Of a stretch of 64,000 bases of DNA, positions 49,028 to 58,117 are shown one piece after another. The stretch covers positions 82,479 through 146,478 of the forward strand of contig NZ_LMVK01000004.1 in assembly GCF_001541315.1 (NCBI RefSeq). Direction: 5' to 3'. Under the pieces are notes generated by a model that saw only the letters and a program-made list of their open reading frames with translations, made no database searches and was not told the origin of the DNA. Position numbers and translations under genes: made by a program. Positions within the stretch are counted from its first letter, which is position 1, and the number at the start of each line of letters is the position of its first letter. The DNA is from Agrobacterium tumefaciens str. B6 (GTDB lineage Bacteria; Pseudomonadota; Alphaproteobacteria; Rhizobiales; Rhizobiaceae).

Positions 49028-51295
49028 TCAGTTCTGGGCGACCGGCTTCACCAGCGGCGTCACGCGGCGGATGGTGACGCGGCGGTTCTGCTGTTCCGGG
49101 CCAAGTGTCTGAACCTTCAGGTAACGCTCGCCATAGCCTTGAGTCGCGAGGTTTTCCGGCGGAATACCGTAAACATCGGTCAGCACATTGGCGACGGAAG
49201 CGGCGCGCTCGTCCGAGAGAACGAGGTTGCTTTCATCCGAACCGACGGCATCGGTATGGCCTTCGATCAGGAAGGTTTCCCCCGGGTTCCTGTTGAGCGC
49301 CTTGTTGATGGCATCAGCCACCTTGCGCAGGGAGCGTGCCTGCGCCATCGGAATTTCCGCGCTGCCTGTGGCGAAGGTAATCGTATCGAGGTCGATACGG
49401 CGCACCTTGTCGCGGATACGGGCCGAATAACGCACTTCATCCAGCGAATAGACCCGCTCCACCGGTTCGACGGGCGGCTGTTCCAGGAAGCGATAATAAT
49501 CGCGGTCCGGATCGCTCGACGTGTCGATGATGTAATCGGTCACGGGAATGCGCAGGCGCATCGGTGGCAGGTCGAGGCCGGGATCGCGATAGACATAATC
49601 ACGGTCCGGATCTTCCATCAGCTCCGGTGCATAGAACAGCACATATTCGCGGCCGCGATCGTCGATGCGCGAGCGCTGGATCACGTCGCCATAACGGTTG
49701 CGGATCGTAACCACCTGCGTTCCATCGCGGCGCTCCACGGTTTCGCGGACACGGCCGCCGCCCAAGCGCTCGTAGTAGGGCTCACCACCATCGCGGATGA
49801 AGCGCTGGTTATCATCGCCGCGCACCACGACACGGTCGCCGAATTGCAGGATGATCGGCGCATCGCCGTCACGATCCCGATCGCGCGGGCGGCCTTCGCG
49901 CGGCTGCCATTCGCGCACACCTTCCGGCCGCTCATATTGCGGACGACGATCGACACGTTCGCCCTGCTGGGAGGTGATCGCCTCCATCTTGACGGGCGGT
50001 GGCGGAGCCTTGCCTTCGGCGGCGCCGGCGCGCTGCGCTTCGGCGTCCGATGTCGGAACCTTCACGTCGCCGGCCTGCTCGCGTTCACGACGGCGCTCCT
50101 CGCGGGTCTGGCGGTTGCCGGAGCGTTCCACTTCCTTGTCGCTGTCGAGAACGGCGGCACCCTTGTCGACCGGCAGAATGACGGTATCGGCGGTCTTGGA
50201 CGGGTCCTTGGCAATGGCCTTGGCCTTGTCCAGCTCTTCCTTCGTCATCGGCGGCGCTTCCGTCTGCGGAACAGCGACCTGATTGGGCACGGGTTCGCCG
50301 GCCGGCGCCTGTCCGGTCGTCGTACCGCTCGGCGGCGGAGGCGTCGGCGCGCCTGGCAGCGGGGCTGCAGGTTCAGTTCTACCCTGGCCCTCTACCGGCG
50401 GCTGTTCGGAAGGCTGACGACCCGGTGCGGGATTGGGCTGGGCCTCGGGCGCCGGCGGACGTGCGGGCGTCGGGGCTTCGGTCGGAACCGGTGCTTCCTT
50501 CACTGCCGGCTCCGGGGCGGCAGGCTTTTTCTCCGGAACGGCTTTTTCAGCCGGTTCGGCTTTCTGTTCCGGGGCCTTTTCCTCTACCTGCGGCTTTTTG
50601 GAAGGCGCCGGCTCGCGAGGCTTGGCCGGCTGCTCGGCATTTTCAGGGCGTGCTGCGGGCTCCTGTTCGGCTGCAGGTTCTTTCGCGCGCTCCTTACGGG
50701 GACGCTGCTGCTCACCCTCACCTGCGGGCTGCTCGGCCCGTTCGGGCTTGCGCGGACGTTCCTTCGGCTGCTCCTCGGCAGGTGCGGCTTCGGGTGCCGC
50801 CTCGCGCTGGCGTGCCGGGCGCTGTTCGCCCCCGCCCTGCGGCTCCTGTGCGCGTTCTGGGTTGCGGGGGCGCTCCTGCGGCTGTTCGGCCGGCACGGGC
50901 TCCGGGCGGGCCCCGCGCTGCTGCTGCGGGTCCCGCTGGGGGTCGGGCTGCGGCTCACGCTGGGGGTCCCTCTGCGGCTCGGGGCGCGGTTCGGCGGGCG
51001 CGGCTTCGCGTTTGGGCTCCGGCTCACGCGGCGGCTCCTGTGCACGCTCCTGGCGTTGCGGCTCGGCCTGCGGCTGCGCCTCTTCGGCCTGCTTGCGCCG
51101 CTTGCGCAGTTCTTCTTCCGGGTTCGGCTCTTCCGGCTGTGCCTGCGCCAGAATCACCTGACCGGTCGTCGCCTGTCCGGGAAGCGCCTGCGCCCGCGCG
51201 GCACCGGCAAAACCGGCCGCGGCCGGCTCCACCGCAATCGCCAGCGACATGAGGGGGAAAACCACCCCCGTCAGCAATGTGTTCTTCTTCAGCAT
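49028..51295 (-). CDS. OmpA-family protein with long Pro/Glu/Arg-rich region
   Basis: 755 residues. Signal peptide (about 1-27), then roughly 300 residues of low-complexity Pro-, Glu-, Gln-, Arg- and Ala-rich sequence, a mixed central domain (about 400-600) and a C-terminal OmpA peptidoglycan-binding domain (about 640-745) with EGHTDAVGSDESN and LSDERA. The low-complexity part could span the periplasm. ATG 51295 has a GAGGAAACACC leader; an ATG further up at 51316 is possible. Exact role unknown; probably outer-membrane/cell-wall linkage. Confidence 0.85.
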   Translation of the reverse strand: MLKKNTLLTGVVFPLMSLAIAVEPAAAGFAGAARAQALPGQATTGQVILAQAQPEEPNPEEELRKRRKQAEEAQPQAEPQRQERAQEPPREPEPKREAAPAEPRPEPQRDPQREPQPDPQRDPQQQRGARPEPVPAEQPQERPRNPERAQEPQGGGEQRPARQREAAPEAAPAEEQPKERPRKPERAEQPAGEGEQQRPRKERAKEPAAEQEPAARPENAEQPAKPREPAPSKKPQVEEKAPEQKAEPAEKAVPEKKPAAPEPAVKEAPVPTEAPTPARPPAPEAQPNPAPGRQPSEQPPVEGQGRTEPAAPLPGAPTPPPPSGTTTGQAPAGEPVPNQVAVPQTEAPPMTKEELDKAKAIAKDPSKTADTVILPVDKGAAVLDSDKEVERSGNRQTREERRREREQAGDVKVPTSDAEAQRAGAAEGKAPPPPVKMEAITSQQGERVDRRPQYERPEGVREWQPREGRPRDRDRDGDAPIILQFGDRVVVRGDDNQRFIRDGGEPYYERLGGGRVRETVERRDGTQVVTIRNRYGDVIQRSRIDDRGREYVLFYAPELMEDPDRDYVYRDPGLDLPPMRLRIPVTDYIIDTSSDPDRDYYRFLEQPPVEPVERVYSLDEVRYSARIRDKVRRIDLDTITFATGSAEIPMAQARSLRKVADAINKALNRNPGETFLIEGHTDAVGSDESNLVLSDERAASVANVLTDVYGIPPENLATQGYGERYLKVQTLGPEQQNRRVTIRRVTPLVKPVAQN

Positions 51296-51636
51296 CGGTG
51301 TTTCCTCATCTGCCATTATTGGTCGCCAGTCTTGCGACATCGTGATTCCGGCTGCGCGTGCAGGCGCTGGTCAACGCCCGGCACACACTTCGGTTCCCAT
51401 GATGAACAAAGCGTTCTGTACCGGAAATGAACAGATCAAGGCCTTTTCGTGGAGGCTCTGCGGCACAAACGCGATGGCTAATATTGCAGTTGCATTTTTT
51501 GACCAACCGGATGAATAATTGCATCCGCGCTGAAGGCCACAGGCGGTATCCTCCGTCCTGCCGCGCCCAGCGCCCATGGCGTCCGCACTGAAAACAACAA
51601 CAGACTGCGGATGAACGACCAAAAGAGAGGATCGAA
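51296..51636. other. 341-bp divergent gap between OmpA-family gene and ABC binding-protein gene
   Basis: No gene is supported. A 6-bp inverted pair CGGATG/CATCCG (51508-51513, 51522-51527) lies about 110 bp before the binding-protein start and may be an operator. No convincing -35/-10 pair was found. Confidence 0.4.
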
Positions 51637-52410
51637 ATGCCTATTTCCACCCGTCTGCTCGCAGCCGTATCGATTGCCGCCATCTCGCTGTTGTCGGGCG
51701 CAGCCCTCGCGCAGGACAAGATCGTCATCGGCACCGAAGGCGCCTATCCGCCCTTCAACAATCTCGAAGCCGACGGCACGCTGACCGGCTTCGACATCGA
51801 CATCGCCAAGGCGCTGTGCGAACAAATGAAGGCCGAGTGCACCTTCGTCACCAATGACTGGGACGGCATCATCCCCGCCCTGCAGGCCAAGAAGTTCGAC
51901 GCCATCATCGCGTCCATGTCGATCACGCCGGAACGTCTCCAGAAGGTCGACTTCTCCAAGAAATATTACAACACCCCGCCGGCTATCGCCGTACCGAAGG
52001 ATTCGCCGATCAAGTCCCTCGATGATCTCAAGGGCAAGTCGCTCGGCGCGCAGGGTTCCACCACCCACTCCAACTATGCCGAAAAGCATTTCCCGGATGC
52101 CGACGTGAAGATGTATCCGACCGCCGACGAATATAAGCTCGACATCGCCAATGGCCGCATCGACGCCGTCATCGACGACATCGTCGTGCTTTCGGAATGG
52201 CTGAAGACGGATGCCGGCGCCTGCTGCAAGATCCTGACGCCGCTCAAGGTCGACGTCGAGATCAACGGCAATGGCGCGGGCGTTGCCGTGCGCAAGGGTG
52301 ACACGGCGCTCGCCGACAAGTTCACCGCCGCCATCGCCGGCATCCGCGCCAGCGGCAAGTATCAGGAGATCAACAAAAAATACTTCGATTTCGACGTTTA
52401 CGGCGAGTAA
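51637..52410 (+). CDS. polar amino-acid ABC transporter, periplasmic binding protein
   Basis: 257 residues. Signal peptide cut after GAALA (about 25). Family 3 solute-binding motif GFDIDIAKALCEQM and the YPPFNN region mark lysine/arginine/ornithine- or opine-type receptors. GAGAGGA ribosome site. A strong terminator after it and before the permease genes should raise its level relative to the membrane parts. Confidence 0.9.
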   Translation: MPISTRLLAAVSIAAISLLSGAALAQDKIVIGTEGAYPPFNNLEADGTLTGFDIDIAKALCEQMKAECTFVTNDWDGIIPALQAKKFDAIIASMSITPERLQKVDFSKKYYNTPPAIAVPKDSPIKSLDDLKGKSLGAQGSTTHSNYAEKHFPDADVKMYPTADEYKLDIANGRIDAVIDDIVVLSEWLKTDAGACCKILTPLKVDVEINGNGAGVAVRKGDTALADKFTAAIAGIRASGKYQEINKKYFDFDVYGE

Positions 52411-52435
52411 GCCTGTTCGATCTGTTGAAATCTCG

Positions 52436-52465
52436 TGGCGGAAGGCTTGCCCTTCCGCCATTTTT
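52436..52465 (+). terminator. intra-operon terminator after the binding-protein gene
   Basis: Perfect 10-bp stem (52436-52445 with 52451-52460), 5-base loop, five Ts. Partial read-through would express the permeases at lower level. Confidence 0.88.
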
Positions 52466-52522
52466 GTTTGAAAACGTCACGATAACAATCACGGCGGCTT
52501 AAGACCGCAGGGGAAAACTGGC

Positions 52523-53326
52523 ATGAGCGGAGCATTTTCCGCCATAGGTGCGTTCTGGACCTATGTCTCGACACTTCTCGATCCCTTCTGCGGGCCGGTC
52601 GGTCTCTTCTCGCTTTTCGGAAACGGCACCCTGGTCGCCTGCGGCGATGCTGGCTGGGGCGATGAGATCGCTTTCGGCGTCAAGGTCACGATCTCGCTGG
52701 CGCTTGCCACCCTGCCCGTCGGACTGCTGATCGGTTTTCTCATCGCGCTCGCTGCACAATCGGAAGAAAAATCGCTGCGGCTGGCGACCGGTATCTACAC
52801 CACCATCTTCCGAGGTCTGCCGGAACTCCTGACGCTCTTCATCGTCTATTACGGCATCCAGATGCTGCTGCAATCGGTGGCCGGTTATATCGGCATCACC
52901 GGCCCGGTCGAGATCAACGCTTTCGTGGCGGGCATGGTGGCGCTGTCGGTGGTGTTCTCGTCCTATGCTTCCGAAGTGTTGCTCTCCGCCTTCAAGGCCA
53001 TACCCAGGGGGCAATATGAGGCAGGTGCCGCACTTGGTCTTTCGCGGGGCCGCACCATGGTGCTCATCATCATTCCGCAACTCGTCCGCATCGCCCTGCC
53101 CGGCATGACCAATCTCTGGGTCATCCTCCTGAAAGACACGTCCTACGTCTCGATCATCGGCCTTGCCGATATCATCCGCCAGACCGGCATCGCCGCCCGC
53201 GTCAGCAAGGAAGCCTTCTTCTTTTACAGCATCGCCTGCCTGCTCTATCTCATTCTCGCGCTGCTTTCGTCCATCGGCATCGGTTTCATCGATCGCTGGT
53301 CGCGCAAGTCGGAGGTAAGCCGATGA
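52523..53326 (+). CDS. polar amino-acid ABC transporter, permease 1
   Basis: 267 residues, about five membrane helices. The ATPase-docking EAA loop is YEAGAALGLSRGRTMVLIIIP (shown as EAGAALGLS), and FRGLPELLT is typical of HisQ/OccQ-like subunits. The N-terminus carries an unusual cysteine-containing loop (PFCGP, VACGDA). Overlaps permease 2 by ATGA. Confidence 0.92.
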   Translation: MSGAFSAIGAFWTYVSTLLDPFCGPVGLFSLFGNGTLVACGDAGWGDEIAFGVKVTISLALATLPVGLLIGFLIALAAQSEEKSLRLATGIYTTIFRGLPELLTLFIVYYGIQMLLQSVAGYIGITGPVEINAFVAGMVALSVVFSSYASEVLLSAFKAIPRGQYEAGAALGLSRGRTMVLIIIPQLVRIALPGMTNLWVILLKDTSYVSIIGLADIIRQTGIAARVSKEAFFFYSIACLLYLILALLSSIGIGFIDRWSRKSEVSR

Positions 53327-54153
53327 GCCATGTTCAGGAACTCATTCCCGCGCGCCCTGCCCCGGCGGTAGCGGACAAGCCGCTCAATATTTCCCGCATC
53401 GTCGGCATCGCCGTCATCACGCTCTGGCTGCTGCTCGCCGCCGGGCTGATCTTCGCCATGATCGAAGGCTGGGACTGGGATAAATTCGGGCGTTACGGGC
53501 CGCGTTACATCGATGGTCTCATCACCACCATCACGCTGGTCGGCAGCTCGATCATTCTCGGCGCCATTCTTTCCGTGCCGATCGCCTTCGGCCGCATGTC
53601 GGAAAACCGCGTCATCGGCGCACTCGCCTATGCCTATGTCTATGTCTTTCGCAGCACACCGCTTCTGGCGCAGCTTTTCCTGATCTATTACGGCCTCGGC
53701 AGCTTCCGCCAGGGGCTGGAGACCGTCGGCCTGTGGTGGTTCTTCCGCGAGGCCTGGTATTGCGGCCTCCTGTCGCTCACTCTCAACACCGCCGCCTATC
53801 AGGCCGAAATCCTGCGCGGCGCGATCCGCAGCGTGCCGCGCGGCCAGCACGAGGGGGCCGCCTCGCTCGGCCTGTCGAAACTCGTCACCTTCCGCAAGGT
53901 CATCCTGCCGCAGGCGCTCATCGTCGCGCTGCGTCCCTATGGCAACGAGATCATCCTGATGATCAAGGGTTCGGCGGTGGTCTCCATCGTCACGGTCTTC
54001 GACCTGATGGGGCAGACGCGTTACGCCTTTTCCCGCACCTTCGATTATCAGGCCTATCTCTGGGCGGCGATCTTCTACCTGACGATCGTCGAAACGCTGA
54101 GACATGTCTGGGCATGGCTGGAGGCCCGCCTGACGCGCCATCTCAAGCGCTAA
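53323..54153 (+). CDS. polar amino-acid ABC transporter, permease 2
   Basis: 276 residues, five to six membrane helices. EAA loop HEGAASLGLSKLVTFRKVILP (HisM/OccM type) and FRSTPLLAQLF are present. Coupled to permease 1 through a 4-bp overlap. No ATP-binding gene follows; the pair must use an ATPase encoded elsewhere. Confidence 0.92.
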   Translation: MSHVQELIPARPAPAVADKPLNISRIVGIAVITLWLLLAAGLIFAMIEGWDWDKFGRYGPRYIDGLITTITLVGSSIILGAILSVPIAFGRMSENRVIGALAYAYVYVFRSTPLLAQLFLIYYGLGSFRQGLETVGLWWFFREAWYCGLLSLTLNTAAYQAEILRGAIRSVPRGQHEGAASLGLSKLVTFRKVILPQALIVALRPYGNEIILMIKGSAVVSIVTVFDLMGQTRYAFSRTFDYQAYLWAAIFYLTIVETLRHVWAWLEARLTRHLKR

Positions 54154-54322
54154 GCGGAAAAGTTGGCAGCACTCATCAAGGAAGGCTGCTAACATTTTGA
54201 AAAATATAACTATTTTATGACAATCCATGTCCCTGGCAAGCTTGGATTAACCATGTCGTGTTCCCATATTCGATACAGCGGCAATGCTGTGATCGGCAAT
54301 CATGGAAACGGGAACCGCCGTC

Positions 54323-54589
54323 ATGAACAAGGACATGGAAATGATGCTGAGAGGCTACGGCCTCACCACCGCCCAGATTTTTTATCGCCTGCCGGACCAT
54401 CCGCTGGTTCTCCAGACCTATGTCTGGCAGGACTATGATCTGGCCCCTGATTTCCCCGAAATGCACGGCTTCCTCAAATTCTGGCAGGAAAAGCTCGACG
54501 GGCCTTTGCACTCCGTCCGCTACGTGCACCGGCAGGTGATCTCGGCGCAGGAATGGCGCGCGCTCAAAGGGGAGTTCATCCTCCACTGA
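54323..54589 (+). CDS. usg: Usg-like protein
   Basis: About 88 residues. The MLRGYGLTTAQIFYRLPDHP and LQTYVWQDYDLAPDFP blocks and the HSVR segment are characteristic of the small alpha-proteobacterial Usg family (first named for a gene upstream of trpF in Caulobacter). The fold and function are not known. The start is uncertain: ATG 54302 would add seven residues. Confidence 0.85.
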   Translation: MNKDMEMMLRGYGLTTAQIFYRLPDHPLVLQTYVWQDYDLAPDFPEMHGFLKFWQEKLDGPLHSVRYVHRQVISAQEWRALKGEFILH

Positions 54590-54673
54590 GCCATCGCGCC
54601 ACATAAACATTGCGCCCGCCTCCGATGCGGCTTACAGCAAACTTCAACTGAAGACGCTGACGGATAAGGCACG

Positions 54674-55498
54674 ATGACGAAGAACCAGAAAATCGACGAA
54701 GAGGCGCTTGCCGAGGCCTATAACCGCGCACTCGCGCTTGAAAAATCAGGCGATGTGGATGCGGCGGTGAAGGCCTATGAGGAAGTTCTCGCCATCGATC
54801 CGGACGATCACGGCGGCGCGGCCGTTCGCATCGCCGCCATGGGCCGGGGCGAACAGCCATCGAAAGCACCTGATGCCTATGTCGAAACCCTGTTCGACCA
54901 GCATGCCGAAGCCTTCGAGGATATTCTTGTCGAGCAGCTCGGTTACGCCGTGCCGATGATGGTGCGCCAGCGGCTGCAGACCCTCAACCTCGGCCCCTTC
55001 AAGCGCCTGCTCGATCTCGGCTGCGGCACCGGCCTCACCGGCGAAGCGCTGCGCGATATGGCCGACGATATCACCGGCATTGATATTTCCGAAAACATGG
55101 TCGAGATCGCCCATGAGAAGGACCTTTACGAGACGCTCTATGTCGCCGAAGCAGAGGATTTTCTCGAGGATAATGACGACGAGCCCTTCGACATCATTAC
55201 CGCAACCGACGTGCTGCCCTATCTCGGCGCGCTGGAGCCACTGTTTTTCGGCGCTGCCGAAAACCTCAATGCCGGCGGCCTGCTGATCTTCTCGTCGGAA
55301 ACTCTGCCCGAAGCGACGCTCGCCGGACGCCCCTATATGGTCGGCCCGCACCAGCGTTTCGCCCATGCGGAAACTTATGTCCGCGAAAGACTGGCCGCGA
55401 CCGGTTTCGAGGTTCTCGAAGTGACCGACATCAACGTGCGCATGCAGGACGGCAATCCGACGCCCGGTCATCTGGTGATTGCGAAGCTCAAGGGCTGA
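54674..55498 (+). CDS. TPR-containing SAM-dependent methyltransferase
   Basis: 274 residues. One or two TPR-like helices at about 10-50 (EEALAEAYNRALALEKSGD), then a class I methyltransferase domain with motif I LLDLGCGTGLTGEAL (about 111-125) and GIDISENMVEIA (motif II). Substrate unknown; such proteins are often linked to small-molecule or protein methylation. Confidence 0.88.
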   Translation: MTKNQKIDEEALAEAYNRALALEKSGDVDAAVKAYEEVLAIDPDDHGGAAVRIAAMGRGEQPSKAPDAYVETLFDQHAEAFEDILVEQLGYAVPMMVRQRLQTLNLGPFKRLLDLGCGTGLTGEALRDMADDITGIDISENMVEIAHEKDLYETLYVAEAEDFLEDNDDEPFDIITATDVLPYLGALEPLFFGAAENLNAGGLLIFSSETLPEATLAGRPYMVGPHQRFAHAETYVRERLAATGFEVLEVTDINVRMQDGNPTPGHLVIAKLKG

Positions 55499-55537
55499 TG
55501 CGACATCGGAGGCTTATGCCCCCGACATCTCGGCACC

Positions 55538-55564
55538 TTTCTTCTCCCCGGCGGGGAGAAGAAA
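55538..55564. repeat. 12-bp perfect palindromic hairpin
   Basis: TTTCTTCTCCCC (55538-55549) and GGGGAGAAGAAA (55553-55564) with a 3-base loop, between convergent genes. It lacks a T-tract; CTTCTCCCC palindromes like this are frequent in rhizobial genomes. Confidence 0.7.
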
Positions 55565-55670
55565 CAAGCGGCACGCGCTCGCCCTATATATGGCGAACAC
55601 GGCTCCTGCCTGAATCAAGCTCTCAGCAACATCCGCCAGCGGGTTGAAGAGGCTCAACTTTCCCGCCCTC

Positions 55671-56636
55671 TCAACTCGCCTTCGGACGCCAGACGATATC
55701 CGCCACCTTGAGTTTCTTCGGCACGATCTTCAGATCATAGAATTCGTCTGCAAGTGCCTGCTGATAGGCAATGGCTTCATCCGGAACCAGCGAGACCCGT
55801 CCGAGATCGGCTCCCGGCCGTGTCAGCGAGACCTTGGTGACATCCTCGGGAACGCCGGTGATCGACGCCAGCGATTTTGCCGTTGCATCGATATTGGCCT
55901 GCGCCTTCGCACCCACATTCGCCAGTTCCTTGAGGATCAGCGGCACGAGATCGGGATTGCTCTCCACGAAATCGCCATTGGCGAGGAAGTAACTCCACGG
56001 ATCGACGATGCCCTCGGCGGTCGAAAGAACCCGCGTCGTCGGCTCTTTTTCCGCCACGGCGAAATAAGGATCCCAGATCGACCAGGCATCAATGCTGCCG
56101 CTGCGGAAGGCGGCGGCCGCATCCGGCGGCGCAAGATCGACTGGGGTAATGTCGTTCAAGGTCAATCCCGCCTTTCGCAGCGCCTTGACGGTGACATTAT
56201 GGGCGCTGGAGCCGCGCTTGAAGGCGACCTTCCTGCCTTTCAGGTCTTCCAGCGTCTTCAGCGGTGAATCCTTCTGCACGAGGATGGCCGATCCGCCGGC
56301 CGCCGCCTTGTAGGTGCCGACATAACGAAGATTGCCGCCGGCGGCCTGTGCGAAAAGCGGCGGCACATCGCCAGTCGGGCCAATATCAAGCGCGCCTGCG
56401 CCAAGCGCTTCGAGAAGCGGCGGTCCGGAGGAGAATTCCGACCACCTGACCTCGATGCCGCGATCTTTCAGCAGCGCTTCGAGCGCGCCCTGGCTTTTCG
56501 CAAGCGCTATCACGCCATTCTTCTGCCAGCCAATCCGCAATGTGGTGGTTGCGGCGCTTGCCCGCCGGATATGCGGCAGAAACGCCGCCCCGGTCGCACC
56601 TGCAATCAGTCCCAATGTTCCGCGTCGTGTGAGCAT
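55671..56636 (-). CDS. ssuA: aliphatic sulfonate/nitrate-type ABC binding protein
   Basis: 321 residues. Twin-arginine-like leader (TRRGTLGLIAGATG) and an SsuA/TauA/NrtA-family mature part: IGWQKNGVIALAKSQGALE, GALDIGPTGDVPPLFA, and DAWSIWDPYFA. No ssuB/ssuC or ssuD partner adjoins, so it is an orphan receptor here. The gene symbol rests on best family resemblance. Confidence 0.82.
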   Translation of the reverse strand: MLTRRGTLGLIAGATGAAFLPHIRRASAATTTLRIGWQKNGVIALAKSQGALEALLKDRGIEVRWSEFSSGPPLLEALGAGALDIGPTGDVPPLFAQAAGGNLRYVGTYKAAAGGSAILVQKDSPLKTLEDLKGRKVAFKRGSSAHNVTVKALRKAGLTLNDITPVDLAPPDAAAAFRSGSIDAWSIWDPYFAVAEKEPTTRVLSTAEGIVDPWSYFLANGDFVESNPDLVPLILKELANVGAKAQANIDATAKSLASITGVPEDVTKVSLTRPGADLGRVSLVPDEAIAYQQALADEFYDLKIVPKKLKVADIVWRPKAS

Positions 56637-56853
56637 ATGGATATCCCTCGCTATTCCATCCTTCGACAGTAAAAGCGTAGATATTCGAGAGATTTTATCA
56701 AAATCCCAGTTTGCGCGTAGACAGCGCCGAGAGAATTGAATGTGCGAATTTGCCGTTATGGGCGGAATAAGATTGTCGTGGCCGGGCGGCCGCTATCGGA
56801 TGGCCCTTCCGGCAGGATCAACCCCTGGCAGGGCAGGAAAGGCAACCCGCCAA

Positions 56854-56888
56854 TAAAAATGCCCTCCCCGGCAGCCGGAAAGGGCATT
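56854..56888 (-). terminator. terminator of the Lrp-family gene
   Basis: Eight-bp outer stem AATGCCCT/AGGGCATT with an inner CCGG pair, then a T-rich stretch on the minus strand. Confidence 0.8.
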
Positions 56889-56913
56889 GATCAAAAACCC
56901 AGCCAGCGGCGGA

Positions 56914-57402
56914 TCACTCCTCGCCGGATTTCGGATTATCCAGCAGCATGTAATCGAGCGGCAGTTCGGTCGTATATTTGATCTGCTCCATCGCAAACGC
57001 GGAGGACACGTCGCGAATTTCGATCTTGGCGATCATGCGCTTGTAGAAAGCGTCATAGGCCGCAATGTCAGGCACGACGACCCGCAGCAGGTAATCGACG
57101 TCACCGCTCATGCGATAAAATTCGACGACTTCCGGAAACTCGGAAACCACCTCGGAGAAGCGCTTCAGCCATTCGATGGAATGGGAAGCGGTGCGGATGG
57201 AAACGAAAACCGTGACCTTGGTGTTGACCTTGACCGGATCGAGCAGCGCCACGCGCCGGCGGATGACGCCGTCTTCTTCCATCTTCTGAATACGCCGCCA
57301 ACAGGGCGTCGTGGAAAGGCCGACCTTTTTCGCCAGATCGGCAACGGCCAGCGTGGAATCCTCTTGCAGAATGCGCAAAATCTTACGGTCTAGGCGATCC
57401 AA
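56914..57402 (-). CDS. Lrp/AsnC-family transcriptional regulator
   Basis: 162 residues. N-terminal HTH (about 1-60: LDRKILRILQEDSTLAVADLAKKVGLSTTPCWRRIQ, shown in part) and a RAM ligand domain (about 68-140). TTG start preceded by GGAGGG nine bases away. The AT-rich 70 bp upstream is a likely self-regulatory site. The ligand is probably an amino acid; the target is unknown. It lies against a UDG gene on the same strand. Confidence 0.9.
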   Translation of the reverse strand: MDRLDRKILRILQEDSTLAVADLAKKVGLSTTPCWRRIQKMEEDGVIRRRVALLDPVKVNTKVTVFVSIRTASHSIEWLKRFSEVVSEFPEVVEFYRMSGDVDYLLRVVVPDIAAYDAFYKRMIAKIEIRDVSSAFAMEQIKYTTELPLDYMLLDNPKSGEE

Positions 57403-57472
57403 TGCGTCTACCCTCCTGAATTAATTTCCTTTCAATACACTAATTTTCGCAGAAAAACAGAAAATTGTTTCA

Positions 57473-58117
57473 CTAAAGCCGCATTTCCACATGTTGTCGC
57501 AGAACCGGCAGCAGCTCCTCCGCGAACCATGGGTTCTTTTTTAGCCAGCCGGTGTTGCGCCAGCTCGGATGCGGCAGGGGAAAAATGCCGGGACCGGAAT
57601 TGGCATGGAGATAGCTGCGCCAGTTTTGCACCGTTTCGGTCATGGTTTTGCGCCGCCTTTCACCCAGGTGAAAAGCCTGTGCATATTGGCCGATGGCGAG
57701 GATCAGCTCCACCTGCGGCATTGCCACCATTACCCGCTCGCGCCAGTGCGGCGCACATTCGCGCCGGGGCGGCAGGTCGCTGCCTTTGTCGTCATAACCG
57801 GGAAAACAGAAGCCCATGGGCACGATGGCGAAACGATCCGGGTCATAGAATGTCTCCCGATCGACGTTCAGCCACTGGCGCAGCCTGTCACCCGAGGCAT
57901 CGTTGAAGGGCAACCCCGTTTCGTGCACACGAAGCCCCGGCGCCTGCCCGGCAATCAGGATACGCGCCTTGGTCGACATGACGACCACCGGCCGGGGTTC
58001 GTGCGGCAGGCGATCAGCCATTCCGTTGAGCGGCATATCGCGACAGAGACGACAGCGGGCGATTTCGCCGCGCAACCCGTCCAGCCCATCATCACGCACC
58101 AGCGCTAGCTCAACCAT
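57473..58117 (-). CDS. uracil-DNA glycosylase superfamily protein
   Basis: 214 residues. Motif A is GQAPGLRVHETGLPFND (about 57-73) and the C-terminal HPSWRN resembles UDG motif B. A CRLC pair (C22, C25) near the start could take part in a [4Fe-4S] site like that of family 4/5 or UdgX enzymes, though only two candidates are obvious. It overlaps the SNase gene by eight bases. Uracil removal activity is inferred. Confidence 0.82.
   Translation of the reverse strand: MVELALVRDDGLDGLRGEIARCRLCRDMPLNGMADRLPHEPRPVVVMSTKARILIAGQAPGLRVHETGLPFNDASGDRLRQWLNVDRETFYDPDRFAIVPMGFCFPGYDDKGSDLPPRRECAPHWRERVMVAMPQVELILAIGQYAQAFHLGERRRKTMTETVQNWRSYLHANSGPGIFPLPHPSWRNTGWLKKNPWFAEELLPVLRQHVEMRL

Noticed and set aside
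49139..51430. 763-residue plus-strand frame opposite the OmpA-family gene
   Set aside because: A product of the repetitive Pro/Glu/Arg codons on the other strand, giving an Arg/Gly/Leu-rich translation without a start signal.
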